Positions 50,420 through 60,530 of a DNA stretch of 64,000 bases are shown here, piece by piece. Location of the stretch: contig CP141130.1 in the NCBI GenBank assembly GCA_035236585.1, positions 32,499,501-32,563,500 of the forward strand, read 5' to 3'. Below the pieces are notes generated by a model that worked only from the letters and a program-made list of their open reading frames with translations, made no database searches and had not been told where the DNA came from. Positions within the stretch are counted from its first letter, which is position 1; each line of letters starts with the position of its first letter. The translations under genes were made by a program, and so were the position numbers. The stretch comes from Warburgia ugandensis. Taxonomy: Eukaryota > Streptophyta > Magnoliopsida > Canellales > Canellaceae.

Positions 50420-53059
50420 TGTGTATTTTAATTTAAACTCACAAGCACATGAATCAATGTAATATTTTCACCAAGCAAGGTTGATCCCACAAGGAATCTC
50501 ATAGATTTGTAATGCATTAGATGTTATTTAAATTAATTAACTTCAACCAAAGAAGAAGAGCTATTATTAAACTAGGAAATTAAACAACATGAAATGGAAG
50601 CGTGCATGGAATTGAAACTAAACTTAAAAGAAACTTATTAAAAACTAAAAATAAGCAATGAAATTAGAATCTAACCTAGCTAACATCTAAATGAGACTAA
50701 TGCTAAATTAACATGAATCAAATTAAGAAACTTAAACTAAAGGAAACCACTACAAATGACACTTTGATAAACTAGAATTAGAAACTTTCTAAAAATATAA
50801 CATTCTAAAACCAATTTAGAAAATTTTTTAACACTAAATTGACATGCAAACATAAGTGACTAATTAGATCTAACTAACTTTAAGAACAAAATAGAAACAG
50901 GCATGTGAATGGAAGCTATCATTAAAGAGACTTTTTAAATTTAACACTTTCTAAATCCCAAAACTTCCTAAGATGGAACATTATAAACCTAAAATAAGAT
51001 AAAAATAATGAATTAAATATTAATAAAACTAAATTAACCAAGAATCTAAAAAAGAAATGGATTTAGAACCATGTGCATGGTTTTTGGGGTTTTCAGACTG
51101 TGCACATGATTTTGGAGTCCTAAAGATGGTTAAATTTAATACACCTATAGTGAGTTAATATGCAAAATAACTATGGGATATGATAAAAAACATGAAAATC
51201 TAAATGGGTACTTAAGGATTTAGCAAATAAGATGTTTTGATAGTTGAAATTAAAGCATAAAATTAAGGAAAAACCAATTTTCAGATTTCAATACTTAAAA
51301 ATAGTCAATAAATCTTGCATTAAAAAGCTATCAAAACCACAAGCTTCATGCAAGGAAATAACCTACATTTTAATTACTTTGATGAGATAAACAATCCATT
51401 ACAAGAATTACCAAAGAACTTTATTGAATCACATCCAATTTACATTAAAATTTTGAGCATAAAACTATCCACAAAATATGAAAATTGTGTACTTTTCTAA
51501 AGCCTAAAATCCTATTTAAACAATAAAAAAGTTCTAATATAATTCTCACACTCTAAAGTATAATAACTTGCAAATAAAACCTAGAAAGAAATTAAAGAGA
51601 AAAGCAAGCTAGGTGGGTGAACTAACTACATAAAAACTATCCAAAAATAAGGGAAAAAGAAGATATAAAATTTAGAATTCAAGTGGGGAAATCAAGGATT
51701 TAAGCTAGCTCGTCTCTTGGTTGTCACTACCAGAGATGAGTTAACTTAAATTTTGACGGAATAAAGTGGAATTGAGGTAAAGGAGAAAGCTAGATGGAAA
51801 GAAAGGTGCAAAACTAGAAAGAAAAACAATGGAAACTATGCAATTAAAACTAAACCAAAACAAGCTAACTATAATAACTAGAAATTTAAAGGAAGAAAAG
51901 CATATATGAAATTGACCAAGGAAAAGCTTGATTTCATGGTGTTTCCCCCACCTCTACTTTGAAAATTCGCATTGAACATGGGTTTATATATAGATGAGTG
52001 GTTTTCTAACTTAAGAAGGGGTGAAAACATGAGAAAAGTAGTCTTATAGTTAGGATATTGAATGAGGAAGGTTAGGAGAAGGAAATTTAGGTAGGAATAA
52101 TGTCATTAAAGATGACATAAGAGACAGAAATAAATATGAGCTGGTTGGTTTCCAAATTAGAAAGGGGTACAATGTCTTTTCCTAAAAGGAAAGTGGAGCT
52201 ATTTCCTTTCTAATTTTGTGATGTTTGGTTGATAAAAAGTCATGGAATTAGGTAAGGAATAAGGTTTATGAAACATGTAAAGATCTAGGGTTTTAAAGTT
52301 ATTTGGATTGAAGTGGATGTAAGGTTTCCTATTTAGGAAACCACTTGATCACCTCTTGGATGGTTTCTCCCTCCTTCACTTAAAAATGTAGAACCTTAGT
52401 AAGATGGTAGATTAGGATTAGGAAAGCGGGTTTTTCTCTCTTTATGGGTCCCTTAATGCATGTTCATCTTACTGTTTATATTACTCTCACAAAATCCTCA
52501 AAAATCATAGTCTTAACATAGGAAAGTTGCTTGAATTGATGCCCCAATTGTGTAACTCCATGTGGCACTCCTCCTTGGCTTGATGGCTCATTCCTTGAAT
52601 GGCCCCCATGCAAAGGTGGTGGAAATGCATAGCTTGGGCTTGGGTCTATTTCTAATCACCTTTTGGTTTCCCAATTGCCTTCTAACTTGCCCTAGGATAG
52701 TCTTGAACCTTTATCACACCCTGGATTTATGACATTTAGGCTTTCAGTTACTTAAGTTTCCTAGTTAGAGTAGGAAACCTCATGAATGTCTTTAATTTCC
52801 ATCTCGATCAATCTCAACCTTTGGATTACCTTCTCAACACCTACAAAAGAAGAAAAACCCTAATTAATTCCTAACAAATTTTGATTATCCACATACTTAC
52901 TCTCAATTAGATCATGAACCTACAAAATATCAAACTTTTGAATTATTAGTTCAAAAATACATGTGTTACAAAATTTGGTCTAAAAATCCTAATTTAACCC
53001 TATAAGTTAACACATGGGCTACTAATTGGGTATTTTTATGTAAAATTGAACACTTATCA
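50420..53059 (-). repeat. Tat-like LTR copy 5 (5' LTR)
   Basis: 2640 bp, minus-strand ends TGATAAGTGT...AATACACA. The TATA motif TATATATA is at 51985-51992 on the minus strand. The near-palindrome GGTTTCCTA-TT-TAGGAAACC is at 52323-52342. Confidence 0.8.
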
Positions 53060-53199
53060 TGGTGCTAATCTTTCAACTTTCTTTCATCAAAAAGTACATG
53101 TAGTTGACGACAAGGAGACCTATTGGTAGTTTAAAAAGCAATGCCAAAAGGAGTTTCACAATGATTAAATGTTTGATATAATTAGGGAGTTGTGAGTAA

Positions 53200-55031
53200 G
53201 GCAAGTGTAGAGCTAGATGCCCCTATCCTTATACATCAATTGCATACTAGCTGCAATTTTCCTACAAAAGAAGATCAAGAAGAGCAACCTGCACCCCCCA
53301 AAGGAGAAGTTTCAATCAAGCAGGTATATACATAAACACATTTACTTTTTTATTGTCCAATTAATTATCCTACCTCATCCATTCTTATGTATCCAATATT
53401 CTTAATTTGTAGGTGGACCAATGCATGGTAGTCTTGAATGCCCATTTTAACATCGTCACAATTGGTTCATGGTATGACCTTAGGTCTATGTTTTTGCACA
53501 TATCATTGATGCATCCACACACTAAACATGTGTATATTACTCAGGCCTATCAAGAGGATATTAGCCTACCATTTCTGGTAGAATCCGACAATGTTTTCAC
53601 CATTTGTAAGGCATTGGATATCATGTCGTGTGGCTGGAGCAATATGGCATTCGCACAAAATCAAAGGTATGTATGTTCTCATACCACCATCTTCAACAAT
53701 ACTTTTCAAAGATCTCAATTTAATTATTTATTATCTATTGATATGGAATTAGTATTTATGTTTATTTGCATGATAAAATTGAGTGTCTTTAATGAACAAT
53801 ATTGATTAATAATTTCTTCAACTTTATAATAACTGTCTAGGGATCGATTGGAAGTCCTATCAAACACACATCTATCCCTGAGAAGCCTTTACAGAGTCAA
53901 TAATGAAGACAAGATAACCAACTCCATAGGGATAGAGGCCAGAGTGTACCAATGATGTAGTTAAGTACCATCTATGGTAGAGGACCACGTAAGAGATTGC
54001 CAATGGGATCAACTCGAACACCCACACATCATAGGTATGCAAATATCTACTTCAATAACATTACTTGCCATTACATTTTTATTAGTAATGATAAGAATAA
54101 TTATTTCTTTTATAGAGGTTCATGTAAGATACATTGCAGGAATTAGACATCAAAGATGTTTATCAATGTCTTAAACCCTAGTGTAACTTATGGAGTGATG
54201 GAGCAATAGCCCATGGAGAGGAAAGGCAAAGATATTTTACCAGGGTTCTTCCACTACTCAAAATGGGTAGGCCTTCATGATTTCCTATAATAGTGGCTGA
54301 ATTTTAATTAACTTATTGTCTTATCAAATTATGTTCTACACAGAAGGATTGTAAACATTAATTGTAATGCATGTAATTGTCTATATAGGTCTCATTGGAA
54401 GCTGCTAATTTTGAAGCGCATAGTAAGTATGCATTGCTTTTTTATTCTTACAAAATGTACATTTATTTCCCACTCATAGAAATCATAAAGAAGTAAGTTT
54501 TTAATATTTTCATGTATTATAATAGTTCAATAACTAATAACTAATCTTTTATTGATATTTAATGTATTTGAATTATAAATTTGAAGTACATGGCTTATAT
54601 GGGCTTAAGTAATCAACACTATGAGCCAACCAAAACTCACTTGGAAGAATGTCAAGATAAGTAAAAATAATTAATTACTCTATTATATAAATTGAAGTTA
54701 TAATTGCACATGGTATTTATTGATTCTTTCTATTTTCTATGTTGCACAGTGCCCTAGACAACAACCTAGTTGGGATTATGGGTATTGTGTTCTAAGATAC
54801 ATGAGAACTCTAATATGTTATGGTATTAAGGTCTCACATTTAAGAAAGGTAAGACACTTATAGGTTATCATCTTATATTTTTTCATTATTTTTTATGGAT
54901 TCTAGCTAAAAAAATGTGTCAACTAAATTAAATATATTGTCTTACAAGCTATTGTGCTACCCGATTGGGGAACCAAGGGTTACTCCAAAATAGATCTTGA
55001 CAATATAAAAAGGGAATGGTCCAGTATATAA
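53200..55031 (+). pseudogene. Ulp1-like protease gene of the CACTA element
   Basis: Several exon-like pieces with plausible splice sites lie in plus orientation. 53413-53660 is an open piece of about 85 codons after a TTTGTAG acceptor, with no family match that I recognise. 54389-54422 encodes VSHWKLLILKRI before a GTAAGT donor, like the histidine-bearing HW block of C48 (Ulp1) proteases. 54750-54848 encodes CPRQQPSWDYGYCVLRYM, matching the Q....DCG.YV cysteine block. 54960-55031 encodes YSKIDLDNIKREW and then a stop, matching the C-terminal tail of CACTA-borne Ulp1 genes. The expected catalytic Cys is Tyr (DYG instead of DCG), so it would be inactive as a protease. The original role in plant CACTA elements is unknown; desumoylation of host proteins has been suggested. 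Confidence 0.7.
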
Positions 55032-55599
55032 TGCATTTTAATTAGAATACTTTTTGTCTTAATTAGATCAATATAAATTTTCTTATTGATTAATACAATA
55101 ATAAACTTCTTCATTTATATAGATACGTCTTCTATTTTGCATTGATTTGCTTGAAGTATATAAATGTGGTTTTTTATTTCAATTAGGGAATAAATGGGGG
55201 GGATGTTGGAGTGTGAAAGTAAATAGGTATGTGCAGAGAAGTATGGGTATCAATACTTGTGAAGTTTTTTTTTTTCATATCTTTGAATTTTTTGTTGTTG
55301 GAAGTGAATGTGTATATATGGATGCTGCAGCAAATGTGAATGTTGTAGTTTCTTTTATCAAATTTTTTAAAATTGTAGGAAGATTGTATACTATCATTGA
55401 ATATGCTAGAAGATTGTAATATCAGGTTATCTATAGTTAAGTTTTACACAAATGTACATGGATGTTGCAATGAATGTGGAAGTGAATGCAAATTCTTTCT
55501 TTATGTCTTTGAAGATTATAGAAAGACTGCATTAACAACAGTTCATTGAAGTTGCTAGAAGATTGTAATAGCTAGTTGACATTGCCATATATATTAGGT
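55032..55599. other. CACTA 3' region, non-coding
   Basis: No feature recognised except repeated GAAGATTGTA and TGTGAATG-type motifs (55315-55570), suggesting a small local duplication. Confidence 0.3.
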
Positions 55600-55899
55600 T
55601 AAAAAAAAACAATTAAGAAGGTTTTAAAGATTGTTCTAAAAGGCTATCTTTAAAAGTGTATTCATTTAAAGTGGTGAGGGTTCATTTAAAGACAATTTAC
55701 TAGAACTATCTTTAAATGTGTGCACATTTAACAAAGGTTTTCCTTAACCATATACAATTATGTGTACATTCAAAGACGGTTTTGTAACCATCTTCTTTTT
55801 CAATGGAATTTCTAAGACGACTAGTTAGATATAAGATGGTTTGAAACCATCTTTGATATATATTTTTAACCATCTTTAAAACCTTGCTATCTAGTAGTG
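55600..55899 (-). repeat. Right end and subterminal repeats of the CACTA element
   Basis: Repeated AAGACGG/AAGATGG motifs and their complements (about 55680-55880) are followed by the terminal CTATCTAGTAGTG. This mirrors the left end at 12298-12740. Confidence 0.8.
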
Positions 55900-56555
55900 A
55901 GTATTGGAAGAGTTCAAGACTAATCAAGAAATATCAAGTAACAAATTAATTTAGGAAAGTTATAAACAATAGTAAAATGCCAATATAAAAAAGGATTTGG
56001 CTATCTTTCACTCAAAACATTATTAAGGCAACTTCTCGAGGTGAGCCTACTAGAGATGTCTATACTGTGTGAGACTATGTGATCCTTAATTTTGAATATG
56101 TTACTCAATTTACAAATATCAAGAAAATGGGTTAGTTGCCATGAGCTCACACTTCACAATAGTGACAAAATTCAGATTTGAGAATTAATCGGAAAATTTT
56201 CATGAAAATTCAAAAAAAAATTGGGAGAAAATCATATTTCAAATATAAGCTTAAACTTTCATTTGAATTTTTAACTAGATTAAAATATTATTTTAGAATT
56301 TGACAAATTATTTGTGAAATTTGAGTTTTATTAGGTTAATTTATGTTAATTTCTTGAAATTTGAGTATAGAATCTTTTGATTTTGTTCATGAAAAAGATG
56401 AGGCATCAAAAAGTTAGGACTATTTTCACATTTTTTCAATTATTCTATAGTTATCACCTCTCGGTCGAGGAATGACGTTCATGCCCGTTCCATTTGACTT
56501 TCAATTTCCGGCAGAATCTCATTGGAGGATCCTCTCGGAACCGCAGACCTTCACG
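55900..56555. other. Intergenic, between CACTA end and host gene
   Basis: AT-rich text with no open frame, repeat or element end that I can support. Confidence 0.4.
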
Positions 56556-56557
56556 GT

Positions 56558-56563
56558 TTTATT
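56558..56563 (-). terminator. Candidate poly(A) signal of the lipid-transfer-protein gene
   Basis: Minus strand AATAAA lies about 440 bp after the stop codon. It is the best-placed signal I see, but plant genes often use variant signals, so the real end could be nearer. Confidence 0.35.
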
Positions 56564-57004
56564 AAGTCCCCCGATTCAGGCCTGGGCGAAGATTGTTAAA
56601 AGAAGCTGTGTGAAAATGCAATTAGAGCCCACTGAAGAACGGAAGCTGGTCATGTTGGAGAACGTTCATGCTTACCATTCGTGACCAATATAATGAATCA
56701 CTAAGGGCCCAACGGGCAAATCGTACATAATCACGTAATCCGGGATTATGGTGGATTAACCCTATAATCGTGTATGGAGTGATCCGGCAAAATCACATAA
56801 TCAGCAACTACCATGTAAGAGGATACTGATGGATCTTAAACTGTCCGATATTTCATCGATCCGACAAGTTACGTGCAAGGTCGTAGCTCTACCCCCATAC
56901 ATGAATGTCAATTTATCATAAAATTTCCTACCAGTTATTCAAGACGTCTTCCTCAATACATCAAATATCTTCATGATCACTACCGAAACGTGGAGTGTCA
57001 AGTG

Positions 57005-59443
57005 CTACGCCCATACGGAAATATAAGAGTAAATGACAGCAACACCAACAGCCAGTATTACACTGATGTCATAGTGGGGTCCATGCACTACTCCGCCGGA
57101 GCCCTCAACCGGAGTTAGTACCCCAGAAGCTGCTGGTGTGGATGAGTTGGTGGTGGCGGGTGGACTGGAATTTGCTGCATGGAATGAAGGAGATGAAATG
57201 GCGTTTAGAAAGGAAAATAAATCAGAAGCACTTCTAGTCATTTGAAGATGAGGAAAGGAAAGAGAAATTAACCTGCAGATGAATTTGTGAAGATTGCATA
57301 CTCCGGGGAACTGGGAGTTAAATTCAAAAGCTCTGTCCAAAGAAACAAGTCAGCAACCAAAGAAAGTGCCAGTGCGGCGATGATCCATACCAAGCGGACA
57401 CATACAACTCATCCACTGATAACATCCTTAAACTCGCACCACCAGATCAAGATCGATAAGCCAAAATGAGCCCCACGGATTGAGGTCTTAAACCTAGATC
57501 ATTTTTCTCTTTGTTATGTCTGTTATTTTTGTAGCGAATCAGTTAAAGGTTAATTCGACTGGAGTGTGGAGATCTCAACCAACAGAATCCATGCGATGTG
57601 TATCATACAGGTGAGAAGAAGAAACTCTCATATAACAAAATGGCATAACGGGCTCCAAGATGCTTCATATGGACCCACCATCTGAGAGCCCTGTTTTACT
57701 TGATTTTAGAGCATTTCTAGACATGGAGAATGTGCCCAAATATGAGAAGAAAAAAAATTTCAGTTGGAGAAAACAAAAAAATGAAAAATAGTGATCAAAT
57801 GTGAATTTAATATTTTATTTTAGTTTATTATTAGTTTATGAATCATATTTGGTATATTTACGAATTGCAGATGAAATCTACGGTAAATTTGCATTGTAAT
57901 CTAAAAAATTTAAACACCTTTAAGTTATTCTGAGCTTTCTAAAGTTGAAAATGGAACATGTAAATTGCAGGGAAATTTTCACGTAAAGATGTCATTTTTA
58001 ATATTTTAATATAGTTAACAATAGGAGAGAAGCCAAATTCAGATGTAATTATATCTTCTTTTCAAACAAAAGATGTGAGTATAACGTTCCATGTCGGATT
58101 GTTACATGCTTTAACAAATAACATCTGAATATTTGAAAATTATTGGTGAAAGAAACATTAAATCAATACATTCATGTTTAATTTGGTAAATTTCTTTCTA
58201 ATCGAATGAATATGAGCACTTAGTTATTTAAGACATTAAAATCTAGAGAACTATCCAGACTCATTTACGGACTGACTTGAAAGCCCATCTATCTAAATCC
58301 CACCTTTGAATGATTTAGCTCAATTATATTGTTCAATCTCTTCCCCCTACGGGATAAGGTCTTGATGATGATCATGTTCAGTCTCCTATCTAGGGTATCT
58401 GCAAAACATCGGCCCTTTGGATGCTTCTAGCTACTGGTGAAATTTTTAATTTTCATGTTTTAAAAATAGAAAAATCATAGTTAAAATCATCCAACCAACA
58501 TGAATTTTGGTGTTTAGCCTGTCTAAGGGAGCACTTGAACAAGATGGACAGGTCAGATCATCCAACGTGGGGCTTAGCTACCTAGGATTTCAGAGTCAGT
58601 CCCAGAACTTGGTCTAGATAGCACTTCTCTAAAATTTAATTGCCGTCTTAAAAATATCAGAACCCCTCAACAAACCTTTCAATTATTCAGGAAAATTTAT
58701 GACTTTGGCTGTCGCTATCAAACATGAAGTTTTATGTCTATATATTTCGCTTGTTTTGATTGTAAATTTATGTCAATATACAGTATTAGGAGCAGGCAAC
58801 TTCATGTATTACAAATATACTATGATCAGTCCAAACCATACGTCGATGGCCCTTTTGTTGGATCTCAAGCAGCCCAAATATCATGGCAACCGGACAACTC
58901 TAATACTCAAAAGATTCCTGTTTGGTTTTCTTGCATGAATCTTCAGAAAACTACATTACAGAGCGATTTATACTTGAACTTCGGGCCAATTGAGATCCTA
59001 TATAAGGATGCTAGTAGAAGGGCAATTCAGATTAACGGAACTCGTTATTTCAGTGGGAGAGGTTTAGAGAGAGCGAGAGAGAGAGAGAGAGGCTTACTGG
59101 GACAATCTGCACTGCTTGCATTAACGAGCTGGCAATCATTAGGGAGCTGAAGTAGCTTGGGGATTTGCAAGCCCAATGACTTGAGGCCCGGTGCTCCTTT
59201 ATATGTCTGCTGAATAATATAGCAGAGGCAAACAGCTTCTGTGTCTCGAATCTCTTTCACCGACTTGCAGCACGATCCACTAGGCGATTTTGCCTTCCCA
59301 GTCGAGAAATCCAAACACGTATACACTTTGGTAAACTCATTGTTGCACTTATCCGCTACAGAATCTGCGAAAGTTAATTTGAAGAAACTTGGTGAGGAGA
59401 AGAGGAGGAAACACAGGAAAAGGGACTCCCGCTGCATCGTCAT
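57005..59443 (-). CDS. GPI-anchored non-specific lipid-transfer protein (LTPG / xylogen-like)
   Basis: Three exons: 59443-59098, 57332-57273 and 57174-57005, with donors GTAAGC and GTTAAT and acceptors ACAG and GCAG. Joined they give 576 nt, 191 residues. Residues 1-26 form a signal peptide. Eight cysteines at 33, 43, 58, 59, 72, 74, 104 and 114 have the spacing C-9-C-14-CC-12-C-1-C-29-C-9-C of the nsLTP fold. Exon 2 encodes LLNLTPSSPEYAIFTNSSA, the conserved extension of LTPG proteins. Exon 3 gives a Ser/Thr/Pro/Ala-rich linker with several N-glycosylation sites and a hydrophobic tail ending ISVILAVGVAVIYSYISVWA, typical of a GPI signal. Family members sit on the outer plasma membrane and wall and bind lipids, with roles in cuticle, suberin or xylem patterning. 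The first ATG at 59443 is chosen because the TATA box lies just upstream; 59437 is an alternative. Intron 1 is 1765 bp, intron 2 is 98 bp. The reading frame appears intact. Confidence 0.9.
57333..59097 (-). other. Intron 1 of the lipid-transfer-protein gene
   Basis: Bounded by GTAAGC and ...GGACAG on the minus strand. It begins with a CT-rich run (GA repeat on the plus strand at 59066-59091). Short open frames inside have no family likeness. No transposon ends were recognised. Confidence 0.8.
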
Positions 59444-59502
59444 GTTTCTCTCTTTCCGTGTAAAAATAATGTCAACACGAACCAGTTGGCCTTTTAAGTG
59501 AT

Positions 59503-59510
59503 TATATATA
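59503..59510 (-). promoter_or_regulatory. TATA box of the lipid-transfer-protein gene
   Basis: Minus strand TATATATA 60 bp before the ATG at 59443, predicting transcription from about 59475 and a short 5' leader. It rules out the further in-frame ATG at 59536, which lies upstream of the box. Confidence 0.65.
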
Positions 59511-59539
59511 GAGACGACACAGATGAATTGTTTCACAGA

Positions 59540-60235
59540 TTTAGTGACAGTAGGAAGCCAGGCTGTTTGGTGGTGAGAGCTTTAATTGGTTTTATGTCGT
59601 TTTCATGGTCATGAATGACGAGTAGATGGGGCAGTTAGTAAGTTCCTGGTGTGTTCCATTTTAAAAGCCTTAAATTGCTGACAAGGGCAAGGTCGGTGTG
59701 GCCAATTTAGGGGGCCTGTATGAATTGAGAGCCACGTAGCAAATGGGCTTTCCATGTCCTTACCCATGTTCTCAATTAATGGGTCAGAACTTCTTATACC
59801 TCAAATCTTCGGCCCCTTTGGGTAAGACTTACCGCTACCGTTTTATTGCTTTCTTTTTAGCCGATAATGCATTTCCCTCCTAATACGCTTGTGGTCGCAG
59901 ACAATATGCCTGTGGTCGCAAACACTCAGGCATTTCCCTCCTAATACGCTTGGTCCTAAGTTAAGTGGCTGCTTTACCTTTGGCGGTTACATTCAGGAGA
60001 ATGTGTGACTGTTTTGTAATTCTTCGCATATTAAAAAAAACCAAGAAAAAGGCTTCCTTTTAAAGCTTTCTGAGCTTAGTTACTAGGAAATTTCATTTCA
60101 GCATATACCTTTTTGAGAGACATTCCTTACCTAAGACTGCTAAAGAAACTTAGCAAGTCAGTTTACTGTGCGGTTCCTGAAAAATTCGATAGTGATTTCT
60201 CAGGATTAGTCAGGTTAGAGATTTTCATTTTTTTC
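59540..60235. other. Upstream region of the lipid-transfer-protein gene
   Basis: Promoter-proximal, low-copy-looking sequence. Its one clear structure is the duplicated motif at 59870-59951. Confidence 0.4.
59870..59951. repeat. Short local duplication
   Basis: CATTTCCCTCCTAATACGCT occurs at 59870 and again at 59931. GTGGTCGCA occurs at 59891 and 59912 between them. The unit spacing is 61 bp. Confidence 0.9.
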
Positions 60236-60236
60236 T

Positions 60237-60400
60237 AGTGTTATGAGTGTGGCACAATGATGCAAGAGTGAGTCTCCATCTTTTAAGTCATGAGTTGGAG
60301 GCCACTCAAGAATATGTGTGTGGGTGAGTGTGGATGTGAGTGTTCTTTTGACAATGTCAGATTGTAAATAATATTCAAGAGCAAATGCCTTCCTAGGAGA
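60237..60400 (+). mobile_element. tRNA-derived SINE candidate
   Basis: A box-A-like TGGCACAATGATG (60251) and a box-B-like GAGTTGGAGGCC (60293) are spaced as in pol III SINE heads. They are followed by a GTGTGTGGGTGAGTGTGG stretch. The 3' end is not clear, and no target duplication was found. Confidence 0.45.
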
Positions 60401-60530
60401 GCCTCTCAGGTGGTACCTAGTAGTCACAGGTTCTAGGGTTAGAGGTATCCACGAGTGCGTATCTTCAACATTCAAAAAATACTGTGAGTGTTCAAAAAAC
60501 AAAACACAGTGATTTAAGAAAGGGTGATCA

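Larger units (their letters stand above)
39382..53059 (-). mobile_element. Tat/Athila-like Ty3/gypsy element, broken, with a nested LTR
   Basis: Two LTRs of the family lie in the same orientation: the 5' LTR at 50420-53059 and a shorter 3' LTR remnant at 39382 to about 41072. Directly after the 5' LTR (minus strand) is a primer-binding-site-like TTTTTGGTGTCATTGCCACG. It resembles the TGGCGCCGTTGCCGGGG site usual in this lineage. A gag-like fossil sits at about 43400-44020. No recognisable pol remains, so it is heavily eroded or was a non-autonomous derivative. A 5-kb gypsy LTR (44044-49048) has inserted into the internal region. Bases flanking the ends do not give a clean duplication. Confidence 0.7.
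12298..55899 (+). mobile_element. Degenerate CACTA (En/Spm-type) transposon with nested insertions
   Basis: The left end CGCTACTAAAATTG and the right end, read inward as CACTACTAGATAGC, match the plant CACTA end CACTACTAGAAA. Over 30 bp the two ends agree at 20 positions by eye, and both have TTTAAAGATGG at exactly the same offset (12317-12327; inverted at 55870-55880). Inside, in consistent plus orientation, lie subterminal repeats, a TNP2-like transposase, an Ulp1-like protease gene, and subterminal repeats again. The expected 3-bp target duplication is not seen (CAT on the left, AGT on the right). Only about 10 kb of the span is CACTA sequence; the rest is LTR elements, a LINE and other repeats. 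The genes are broken, so the element could not move itself. Confidence 0.8.

Noticed and set aside
53413-53805. Host gene at 53.4-53.8 kb
   Set aside because: It lies in line with the Ulp1-like exons and within the CACTA ends, so it is best taken as part of the transposon gene.
56472-56684. Plus-strand 70-codon frame
   Set aside because: It falls in the probable 3' untranslated region of the minus-strand lipid-transfer-protein gene and has no recognised domain.
59444-59536. Upstream in-frame ATG of the lipid-transfer-protein gene
   Set aside because: The TATA box at 59503-59510 lies downstream of it, and the signal peptide begins naturally at the ATG at 59443.
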